Origin: Didymodactylos carnosus
Taxonomy: Eukaryota; Rotifera; Eurotatoria; Philodinida; Philodinidae
Direction of reading: 5' to 3'
Length of the DNA stretch: 20,003 nt
NCBI GenBank assembly: GCA_905250885.1
Contig: CAJNOQ010003526.1
Span: 1-20,003, forward strand
Below the pieces are notes generated by a model, which was not told where the DNA came from, ran no database searches, and saw only the letters and a program-made list of their open reading frames with translations. Below are positions 1 through 9,096 of the stretch, piece by piece. The translations under genes were made by a program, and so were the position numbers. Position 1 is the stretch's first letter; every line of letters begins with the position of its first letter.

Positions 1-1151
1 TCTGCGAAGGAGTGAACATCACAATAGACATTTATACACCATTCGATAGCCCTTTTCAAGGGCTACATTCTAGACTATTTGTTTTTGAAAAAGGAGCAAC
101 TTCGATTTTTCATCTAATGTCCGCCTATGCCCACTGTGCCTCGAGAAAGATAAGTCACAAGATTTTGCCTGTTTTTGCGCTGCTTTTGCGAGACGCGTTA
201 TTTTTTCTAAGTAGTAGAGTTTTGAAAAAATTAAGTTTAATAGATCATAAAAGCTGAACATCTAAGCTTTCGATTGGTAAAAAGATTTTTCGTTTAAGTC
301 ATTTTTATAAGGAAAAAATTATCGAAACAATTTTCGCATGCACGTGCAGGAGAGAAGTGTTCAGTATAGTAAGCGCGCTAATTTTAGCCAAAGTCCGTTC
401 AAGATGAAGCTTTCAGGATATATTCTGCAACATGTGACGCGTCGACGTATATATGCCCAAAGATGCCCAAACTTCAGGGTCCGGAGTTATAAGGAGTTCA
501 AATCCGTAAGGTTTTTGAAAGATTTTTTCGTGTTTTTCGGCACTTCATCTCAAAAGTAAGGACATATTTGGAATCAGTGCGCGAAACTGTATCGATCTGT
601 ATATCTTTTAATAACTTCGCGAGAAAAAAGTTTTTCCGTAAAAGCGTATTCTAAGAAAAAATAGCATCCATCGGCAGTCTTGTCCGAAATGACGTTAAAC
701 TATTGAAGTATGAGCCTAAGAGTCTGAGAAGACGTTAAACTACGTCCGGAACGACGTTAAACCACGGTAATGGTGTTTAGGTAGGGTCTGTTACGGTTAA
801 GGATAAGATAAGGCCTTGGTTCTTCTGGTTTCTGTTGGTAGTGGTTAGCTGTTGAGGGTACAGTTGGTTCTGGTCGCCCAGAGGAGTTCGACTGCCGAAC
901 GCACCCCCTCTGGCTCTTTTGCAGTTTTGAGCAGCAGTGGCCAGTTCTTCCGAGACCACAACTTCAAACTACTATCATTTTGACTACTATGAAGCTCCCG
1001 TTATTCCCGAAGCGGCTAGCTGAGCAGGGAAGGCACCCAAGGAGGCTTTAAAGCTCCGGAGAGAGTCCCATGACGTTACGGGATAGAAGCTGAGGGCGCT
1101 AGGAGGCCTAGGTGAAAACGGTTTAAAGCCAGCTAGGCATAGCGAACGCGT
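1..1151. other. Non-coding stretch with short repeats and a GC-richer island
   Basis: I see no convincing gene here. The decamer GACGTTAAAC occurs three times, at 691-700, 731-740 and 753-762; two copies are preceded by a GTCCG-type pentamer. The part from about 840 to 1150 is visibly richer in G and C than its surroundings and has no recognisable protein. The stretch near 40-75 (ATTCGATAGCCC then a TTTTCAAGGGCT palindrome) resembles the core of a dispersed repeat seen again near 2895, 8505 and 18840. Short open frames in this part have no recognisable domains. Confidence 0.4.
691..762 (+). repeat. Three direct copies of GACGTTAAAC
   Basis: Exact 10-bp copies stand at 691-700, 731-740 and 753-762. 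The flanks of the first and third copies are also alike (GTCCGAAAT and GTCCGGAAC). This could be a degraded tandem array or a cluster of factor-binding sites; nothing in the sequence decides between these. Confidence 0.6.
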
Positions 1152-1745
1152 TGTTAAATCGGCTTAAGACCCCGACATCTTTTCACAGTGGCACTCCAAA
1201 TCACACCGAGTGCAATGCGCATAAGTCGTTTTTGTAAACGTATCAAGTTTTTTTTACATAAGCGATGAAGTCAAATGTTTTATCTCATTCAACTCAACAT
1301 ACCATCAGCTACAAAACTCCGCATTCTTTTTTTTCCTTTTCTTTCCTTTGTTGAAAAAATTCGTTTTTACTGGTATCATAGAAAAAGGGGAAGGTCATTT
1401 TTCAATAAAATGCTTATTTTTTATTCAAATAAAGTGAAAATTTTTTTACATAGGCAAAAACTGATGATGAATCTAATGGGTATAAAAACGAAAAATAAAA
1501 TAACGAATTTTTATGTTTAAATAACGAATAAAAACGAATTTTTTCAACAAAGGAAAGAAAAGGAAAAAAAAGAATGCGGAGTTTTGTAGCTGATGATATG
1601 TTCAGTTGAATGAGATAAAACATTTGACTTCATCGCTTATGTAAAAAAACTTGATACGTTTCCAAAAACGACTTATACGCATTGCACTCGGTGTGATTTG
1701 GAGTTCCACTGTGAAAAGATGTCGGGGTCTTAAGCCGATTTAACA
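1152..1745. repeat. Foldback element with about 217-bp inverted arms
   Basis: The left arm (1152-1369) and right arm (1529-1745) are reverse complements of each other with only about five differences seen by eye, separated by about 160 bp of AT-rich spacer. Both arms contain the AAATCGGCTTAAGACC-type outer end and an inner TTCCTTTTCTTTCC run. No transposase frame lies inside; the open frames in the arms are mirror images of each other and not genes. A transcript would form a long hairpin. It is best read as a foldback or MITE-like element; clear target-site duplications were not found. Confidence 0.85.
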
Positions 1746-2367
1746 GCTCGTCTAGGCTCAGTTTTTGATGCTGAATCTGAAAAAAATATTTCCAGAAAGT
1801 CAGAGAAAGCACGAACCGAAATATAAGGCGTATTTTGAAAAAAATGTGTTTTTTGAAAAATACGACATACTTCGGTTTTTTCGTATTTTCCGACCTGAAA
1901 AAGATATTTGTGTAAAGTAAAAAGTTGTTTTTCGTGATCAGCAACTCTCACTCTATCAAATGATGTAAAAAACCGGCAAAAAAATCTTTACTTGAAGTCT
2001 GAATTGCCTGCACCTTAAAAATAAAAATAAAAGATTAGTCGGCTACTGCGTATATAAAACAGTATAAAAAGTACATTAGCTCATAAGTTTACGCAAGATA
2101 TGAATAAAAATGAAGCATCATATTTATTAATATTCTTTCATGTAGATTAGGTATTATGCATCATAAAGCGACATACAAAATAAAAATGCCTGCGATTTCT
2201 AGATCTGCAAGTGCAAAACTGTTGTAGACTGTTGTGAGATTTACACTCCTCTATTATATCTCATATAAATATGTTAACTCTAGAGGAGTATCACAGTATA
2301 AAAAATATTTTTCAGCTTATGTTCATCACTTCGAGCGGGATTAAAGTTTACTTTAATTCAGTGTCGG
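1746..2367. other. AT-rich non-coding stretch
   Basis: This is AT-rich sequence between the foldback element and the small TTAA-flanked element. It has no open frame with recognisable protein features, no tRNA-like B box and no obvious inverted repeat. Confidence 0.5.
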
Positions 2368-2501
2368 TTAATCCTTTGACTACCGAATAGCAGTAATACT
2401 CCTTTTCAATAGATTACGTACTAATTTTTATGAATTACATCATGAGAAATATGAAAAAAACAGGTGTAGCTTTTTTTATACTATGGTAGTCAAAGGGTTA
2501 A
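2368..2501. mobile_element. piggyBac-like MITE with TTAA target duplication
   Basis: TTAA tetranucleotides at 2368-2371 and 2498-2501 bracket a 126-bp core. The core starts TCCTTTGACTACC and, read from the other strand at its far end, CCCTTTGACTACC: 12 of 13 positions are identical. A TTAA target site and terminal repeats beginning CCCTTTG are known of the piggyBac superfamily. The element is far too short to encode a transposase, so it is a non-autonomous derivative. It sits a few bases upstream of the acidic open frame at 2508. Confidence 0.8.
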
Positions 2502-2507
2502 GCGCCG

Positions 2508-2789
2508 GTGGAGAACGAAAAAGCAGAGAGAAAGGAAAGACACCGTCCTTTTGTTTTGACTTCTTCCAGCAGTTCAGAAGATCCAAATTTCGACGTTTTT
2601 TCTGATCATGACGATAATGACGACGAAAATCATGAGAATGAAAGCCTTTCCACCACTCCTCCACGTATGCAAGAAACACACATATTGAAAGATTACATTC
2701 ACGACAAAGACGATTATTTTCAAATAGATGATACAACTTACAAATTGATCATTCAAAATTATTGTACCAGAACAGCAATCTTCGAGTGA
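2508..2789 (+). CDS. Short acidic open frame, possible gene fragment
   Basis: This 93-codon frame has no recognised domain. It would start at GTG (2508), so the true start, if any, is either the internal ATG of PRMQETH or lost upstream. The translation runs through a Ser cluster (about residues 19-23), then a strongly acidic Asp/Glu/Asn tract (about 25-46), then a mixed region ending near CTRTAIFE. The absence of stops and the protein-like composition hint at a former exon. The piggyBac-like MITE lies immediately upstream, and its TTAA supplies an in-frame stop, so the MITE may have interrupted the gene. An acidic N-terminus is also common in piggyBac transposases, but no catalytic region follows. 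It could equally be chance. Confidence 0.25.
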   Translation: MENEKAERKERHRPFVLTSSSSSEDPNFDVFSDHDDNDDENHENESLSTTPPRMQETHILKDYIHDKDDYFQIDDTTYKLIIQNYCTRTAIFE

Positions 2790-2854
2790 AAGAAACAGTA
2801 ACTAAAATTACTATCGTCGCCAAAATACGGCGACCCTGGTTGCTTTCTGAATAA

Positions 2855-3012
2855 CTTCTCACATGAGACAGATAGAGACCTGCGATTTTCGCTGTTCGAT
2901 AGCCAAGACTTGAGCGGAACTTTTCACAAGCGAAAACAACTTTCGAAAAAATTTCAAAGCTCGGATTTCCAGAGGATCTTTGGAAAACTATCTCCGTTCT
3001 CGGAAAACTAGC
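2855..3012 (+). repeat. Dispersed non-coding repeat, family B, copy 1
   Basis: This segment shares an ordered series of blocks with 18785-18960: TGAATAAC, a GAGAC.TGCG block, GATAGCCAAGAC, GAGC..TTTTCAC, an AAAAC run, and CAGAGGATCT.TGGAAAA near the end. The two copies are strongly diverged but collinear over about 150 bp. A shorter piece of the same pattern (TTCGATAGCCA...TTGCTCTTCAAAA) appears near 8502-8540. No coding capacity or terminal repeats were seen, so the class is unknown. Confidence 0.55.
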
Positions 3013-3279
3013 ATACAATATTAGTAATTATTGCTTTTTATCGCATATAGCCTGTAAGATACAGGCTGCATGACAGATATATCTGCCTATAACATAAGAT
3101 AATTTCTTTCTTGCGCTGGGAATATGCGAGAGACAAAGCTCGCCATTTCTATATAAGTCATTTTTTTCGGTTTCTTCCTTTGAGTTATTGCACAATATGC
3201 TTGCAAAATTGCAGTATTTAAGCAGCAAGATTTGATTTCTAGTTATTCAGTTTGTTGCCTTTGAAAACAAGAATTACCT

Positions 3280-6200
3280 ATGGCGTCATTTTTGAAATTA
3301 CCGCTTTTTAACCAACAAAACTATGTGGAAATCAAACCTTCACATTCGGAAGGAATCTATAACACTACTACTGCTGCTGGCGGTGATCTTGACATCATCT
3401 GTTGTGTTGACGTTAGTGGCTCGATGTCTGGTAGTCCTATAAACAATGTCTGTGAAGTCTTACGTGATATATATCAACGTACACAAAAAGACTATCGTCT
3501 ATTCACATACAATACTCAGACAGATGTGAAACGTACCTTAAAGACATTATCTGAACGAAATGACAATCTCCAAGCTAGTGGTGGAACTTCATTTGCCTGT
3601 ATATTCACTGCCATCAAAGATTATCTTCTACAAAATGCATCAGCCAAAAAGCCAATAGCCTTCATATTTATGACTGATGGGCAGGATAATGAACCAAATG
3701 GACCAGCATTGCAGAAGAGTATTCAGATGTTAAAGTTGATGTTAAGCGGAATGATAAATGTAAGTGATTGTGCAGCTATTTTTTAAATAATTTAATGCTT
3801 TATTCTCTTTCAGTCACCTCCGATTACATTTCATGTGATCGGCTTCGGTGAAGTAAACGATACATTTCTTAATCAAATCCGAACATTTGGCACTCGGCAA
3901 GGTCTCTTTCGTTATTCAACAGAATCTAAAGAATTACAAAATAATTTTAATGATATGTTTGAATATGCATTGAATGTTCATCAATTCACTATTAAATTCC
4001 CCGATGGAAAGACTTTTACTGCAAATAATATCGATAACGAAACCGTTGGTTTTCTTACGAACGATGGTGATGATCTCAGTGCGATGGTCGAATTGACACT
4101 CATTGATGAAAAAGCAATAACGACACAATTTCCCCTAGCACCGATGAAAGACGTTCGTACGATACATCTTCTTCATGCACTGAACCTTATTCAACCGGAA
4201 AACGAAGAACAGGTCAAATCAATTCAAACCTGTTTGAATGATATTCAAATAACAAATAGCAAAAATTTTGCAGAACGTCTAGAAGCAGAACAAATTTACA
4301 AGGAAATTGATCAACGCATGATGGAATATCGACAATTATTTACACAATTGAAAATGACTCAAGTACCCGAACGTGTAAAATTGCAATTGAGTGCATTGAG
4401 GCATGATCCAATCTTTGCTAATACACAACGAAAGAAGAAATTAGATCTAAGAGTCTATAAGAATGTCGATTATTTCAAAAAAACAGATGTTAGTGGGATA
4501 TTACAAGGTTATAAAGATTCCATTACACCGGATGCATGGCAAAAGATCAAAGAACAGAAACAGGATTGGGTGGATACCTACTCCAATGAAGATATCTATG
4601 AAATTATGAGAAAATCAACGGATAATATTTTATGTCTGGGTATTTTTGTTCAACGTGACGAAGAAGTCATCAGCAATCCCGCGAAAGGCTTAAAACTTTT
4701 GAAGGTGACCAATACTATTATTTCCTATGATTCGTTTATCAATGGAATGAATCTAGCAAAAGGTAATCAACAAGCCCAAGGGCAATTTACTACTCTAAAT
4801 GATCTCTATTTCATCGCTGGTACTCTCGCCGATGAACAAATCAATGCAGTCATACCCTTGTATATCAACGACGAACATATGAAGCGAATACGTATTCTTG
4901 AAGGCATCTGGCTTGGTTATCTCTATACCTTAGACAGTTACGGATATGATAAACAACAGGAAGTTGCACTTTTAAAATTACTATATGAAATTATTCAACA
5001 ACGTACGAATACACAACGGCAAAAACAAGTCTTAATCGAACTGGAGAAAGTATGTCGATTTATAATCGATGAATCCCAAGGTTTCAAAACCGCGGAACAA
5101 TATGGTGAGAAGACCTATGAAAAATTATTGAAGCGACTACCAATTGTCAATACTCAAGAGTATGATTTATCAATACCACTGATGATTGGTTATTTAAGAA
5201 ATGATCTTACATCTGTTCTCGTACCAATTTACTATGAATATCTTCGACAAGAATATCTAAAGAAATATTCAAAGAATTTAGCGACAGTGAAAACAATTGT
5301 AGAAAATCTTGTCTATGGTTGTGACGCGAAACATTTGCCAACTGCCTCTAGTACAAATAATTCGAACACATTAATCAATAACAACTTACCGGATCACATC
5401 GAAAAAACTTTTATCGATTATTTTCATGATGAATTATCTCAACCAGTTCAATTAACACCAGAAAATATAATCAAGGAAAGTCACAAACGAATGATACGTG
5501 AGGAAATCGAATTGGATTATATCAAAAGTTTGCTCTTACCATTACCCGATTTTATTCGAACGATATTAAATTCTTGTCAAATCGACGAAGATTTTATTGA
5601 AAAACATTTACATTACGACACTTTAAGATATGAGTTATTAATTACCTTTTATTATCTGATTTATTCAGATACAAATAGTGGAGGACTTTTAAATTTACCG
5701 AAGAAAGAAAATATTTTATCTGTCATTGACCGAAGATTGCAGAGTGAGTATTAAACGGAAAAAAACCAATCGACAAAAGAGACCTGATGTATATTTTAGG
5801 TGAGAAAGAACGTGTCGTAGCTCATGATTACTTCGAAAGCGTCCAACTTGTCCGTCTTGTCAGTGATGTTGCTCTGAACTGTAAGACATTGGAAGGTTTT
5901 GCTGGTGTCATGCGCAAATATTGTCCGAACCGCCGTGGCCCAATATTTAGTGGAATTTTTATACAATTACTTGAATCATATGATGAAAGCGAGGGTGACA
6001 ACACTGTTGGCACAGCAACCAAGAAAGAGAAACTTATGGCTTTGCTGAAAAATCAAATTTTAACAACGACGGCAACCAAAGTAATTTACGAGGATATGGA
6101 TCAGTGCCATTCGTTACCATCCTTAGATGAACAATTAAAATCATTAAGACGATTTATTGATGAAAAGAAAGTTGAACAAATTGGATTACAAAATCGAGGA

Positions 6201-6305
6201 AGATTAGTGGTTTATTGTCGTAAAACACTTATGGTAGACCGCCAATGTCAAAGAAAAAGAAACTATCGTTTTTTTTTAAACCCATTTTATGAAGATTCCT
6301 TTTGA
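3280..6305 (+). CDS. von Willebrand factor A domain protein, three exons
   Basis: The reading is join(3280..3759, 3814..5743, 5800..6305), giving 971 residues. Intron 1 (3760-3813, 54 bp, GTAAGT...TTTCAG) is phase 0; intron 2 (5744-5799, 56 bp, GTGAGT...TTTTAG) interrupts an AGT serine codon and removes a TAA at 5752-5754. The vWA fold spans about residues 37-215. Its metal-binding MIDAS motif is complete: D44-x-S46-x-S48 in DVSGSMS, T103 in GGTSF and D133 in MTDG, so metal-dependent ligand binding is possible. There is no signal peptide or membrane segment, so a cytosolic protein is likely. The remaining 750 or so residues, rich in Gln, Lys and Glu with probable helical stretches, match no domain I recognise. 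The start is the first ATG of a frame that becomes protein-like at once. The last about 30 codons read less convincingly, so the exact 3' end is uncertain. The partner and pathway are unknown. Confidence 0.88.
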
Positions 6306-7961
6306 AACAATTAAAAAAATCCAAAAGTCAATTTAGGATTAACTAAACGACAAATATTAGTCGAGCTTATTGTGTATTCCAAAAAAGACGAACAATACTT
6401 GTTTTTAGAATAACTTTACCCAGTGGAGAATTTTCAGTAGGCACGTGGACATTTGGTTTTAAACTGATCTATTTCACTCAAAACACCAGATTTATAGGTT
6501 TTCGCAAGTCCTCTTTCCTCTGGAACACTTTTTCAGCCGATATAGTGCTCAGAAAATTGGTTTTCGAGAGAATCTTGAGGGTTCTGAAGGCTTTAAGGTG
6601 ACAAATATTACTTTTTTTAAAGTTTCATAGGTTTTCGAGTACGCTGAGTCCGATTACGATATTTTCAGACCTCGTCAACACTCTGAGAACGTTTTTGGAA
6701 AGACCTAGCCTCTAGAAAACAGTTTTCTCCCTCAAGTAAAAGGTTAAAAAAGGTCTTACAGTGTAAATAACGTCGCGCAACTCTCCTGACAGTGCCCACC
6801 ACCATCCTTAAGTAGCCAGGCATAGTTTTCACCTGCAATTTGTTGTGTTTCTCAGAATCAGTCGCAGAGCTTTAGTGGAAATTCTTCAGAACTGTGCAAA
6901 GTCTTTTTCTTATCGAAAGTGTTTGTATTTTTTCTTTTAATCGCTTTCTATTTAAAAGATAATATTCGACGGCCAATGTCTGCTTCGTTGCTGTCATACT
7001 TCGGTGATCCATTTAAAAAAGAGGGCACATACTTCGTCTTTTGAGAATCAACCGGTTTTATTACTTACTGCGGTACGAAAAACACGGTTACCGGCGGTAC
7101 AAAGAAAAACCTTTGCTGTAACGGGCGTTAAACGGCCAGTTCGGGATATCGGTGGTATTTTTCGGTGAAACTAACGAGGATCCCTAATCATTCGTAAACC
7201 ATTCGATGCGCCTTGAAAAAGTCTACAGGATGTGTTGGTAAGAAACGTAACGAAGCTGTGCAGCGGTGTTTAGATATTAAATACTGCACCACTTAAATCT
7301 ACAGAGGGTCCAACAGTTGTTCGCCACCTTTATTTTGGATATTTTTCGTCGATGATAATAGCTACAAGAGATTTGAAAAACTACTTGAACAGCTATAAGA
7401 ATTTCCGATCTGGGGTACTGTATGAAAGGGTTCTGTCAAAATTCATGAAATTAGGCGAGAACAGCTTGTTCCATTATTGTACAGTTCAAAAACAGCTTCT
7501 CAATCGTACTCATCCGATTCTCCGCACAAAACTGTAAAGATGCTAAAGTTATTAAACCTTGAAAATGTTTCCTTCTGAAAATAACAATTTTTGCGAGGAG
7601 CATTACAAAGAAATATCGAAAAAAATGACGCTGTTGTATTTTGTTTGCTTTTTCTCCATAAGCATAAGTTTATGGGAGAAGTGTATGATTAGTTTTGTTA
7701 CACACTGTACATACCATTGAATTGCAACATTACTGTATCGTTAAATCAAAGCATATTTCGCAAAAAACCAACGGTACATCTTTAGGCTCTGTACCACCGT
7801 TACGTCGATGTTTGTCCCAAGCGTCAAGGTCTATCTCTTCCTGAAGAACGCACAACTCTGAGCAAGAATATGACATTTAAACGTTTTTGAAACATTGACA
7901 CAAGATAAAAAAAATCCCGATATTTCTATGGATTTAAGGCCTTAGGAAAATCATAAAAATA

Positions 7962-8045
7962 AATCACCTCCGAAACGGCTAAACCGACAGGACTGAGAAT
8001 TTTACAATATATTCTGTGAACAAACTGACTCATATAGAAAAGCTG
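7962..8045 (+). repeat. Dispersed repeat family A, partial copy
   Basis: This is collinear with 8826-8910. Both copies read CTCCGAAAC.GCTAAAC.GACA, then GAGAATTTTA or GACAATTTTA, then a TATATTCT block and AACAAA.TGACTCAT. The match is roughly three-quarters identical by eye over about 80 bp. It is non-coding, with no terminal repeats visible at this copy. Confidence 0.6.
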
Positions 8046-8757
8046 CTTCAGTACCAGTTTTGGATTATATTCGATGAACAGGATAGCGTAACAGACAGTC
8101 AGTTTTATCAACATTACCAAACAATTATCAGAAATTGTTGTGCTGCTATCATTATCAACAACATCAGTACATCAGCCTTTTTTGTTTTGTGATGATCCTA
8201 GTGATAAGTAGATGCTAGATTTGCATCTATCGATGTAGTTCGTTTCCTTCGTAAAAAGAATTTAAGCAGTATTACTGTTTTCAAAAGGAAAGATGAGTGG
8301 GCAGAACGCTTAAAAATTTTTAACGAAAAGCGATAGAGATCTGTGGTTTTCAGATACTGAAACTAGATACTTTGGGCTGTAAACATATGAAGAAACTGGA
8401 TCTACTGATCAGGTTTATCATAGTGTACCATTCAACGCAAAATCTGAAAGCTCCCATTTCGTGATCACACAATGAAATTCGAACTCAAATAATGCCATTC
8501 GATAGCCAGCACATTGCTCTTCAAAACTGCGCAAGTGCTCGACCACCATCTTCTCCGGTTTTGGAGATACAGGCGTTTCTGAGGCTCCACCTGTATTGTT
8601 CTGCATTCGTCTTGGATTCTCAAAAACACCAGCAACATAGGTAATCGATGCCACTAAACATCGTGGCAATGTTTATTTTTCGAGAGAGTTCCATCATCCT
8701 AGTAAAAATCTATACTAAATGAAACAATCCATTATCCACTATTTGCGCAGAAAATTA

Positions 8758-8985
8758 AAAAGTTCATAACTCACTCAAAACTCTTTCAGACTGTTTCAAA
8801 ATATCAACATTCACTTGATTTTACATATCAGGTATATCTCCGAAACCGCTAAACTGACAAGATCGACAATTTTAGGCTATATTCTATAAACAAAATGACT
8901 CATTTAGATACGTGAGAAAACGTCTGATTGGTCCTAGAAGGTTCGAGGACTTGCCAAATTTCCACGGACTCCGGGTAATTAATTA
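8758..8985 (+). repeat. Dispersed repeat family A, longer copy
   Basis: This contains, in order, AAAAGTTCATAACTCACTCAAAA, the GCTAAACTGACA...TATATTCT block shared with 7962-8045, and a distal TTCGAGGACTTGCC..ATTTCC block. The first and last blocks recur in the same order in the left arm and spacer of the foldback element at 15175-15772 (near 15284-15310 and 15390-15430). The first block also recurs on the minus strand near 18685-18720. This order marks one repeat family of unknown class. Confidence 0.5.
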
Positions 8986-9096
8986 TTTTCGACTCTAACG
9001 GTCCACCTGCGTCGTGGAATTTGATCTTGGTATTATTTACTGACCGTCAAAAGTTTCAGGACGTACACAAAGAGTGAATTCAAGATTAGAGGTATT

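Larger units (their letters stand above)
6306..9096. other. Gene-free region between two convergent genes
   Basis: About 2.8 kb separates the two tail-to-tail genes. I found no open frame with a credible start, codon pattern or domain. The 83-codon frame on the minus strand at 8418-8669 overlaps dispersed-repeat sequence. What is recognisable is old repeat DNA: family A pieces near 6460-6730, 7962-8045 and 8758-8985, and a short family B piece near 8502-8540. The rest is unique-looking AT-rich sequence. Confidence 0.55.

Noticed and set aside
1455-1500. CTGATGA followed by CGAAAA, as in a hammerhead ribozyme core
   Set aside because: I could not form stems II and III around the core; the match is short in AT-rich DNA and lies in a foldback spacer.
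8418-8669. An 83-codon minus-strand frame as a small gene
   Set aside because: It starts at ATG but has no domain, and part of it is antisense to a dispersed repeat fragment (near 8502-8540).
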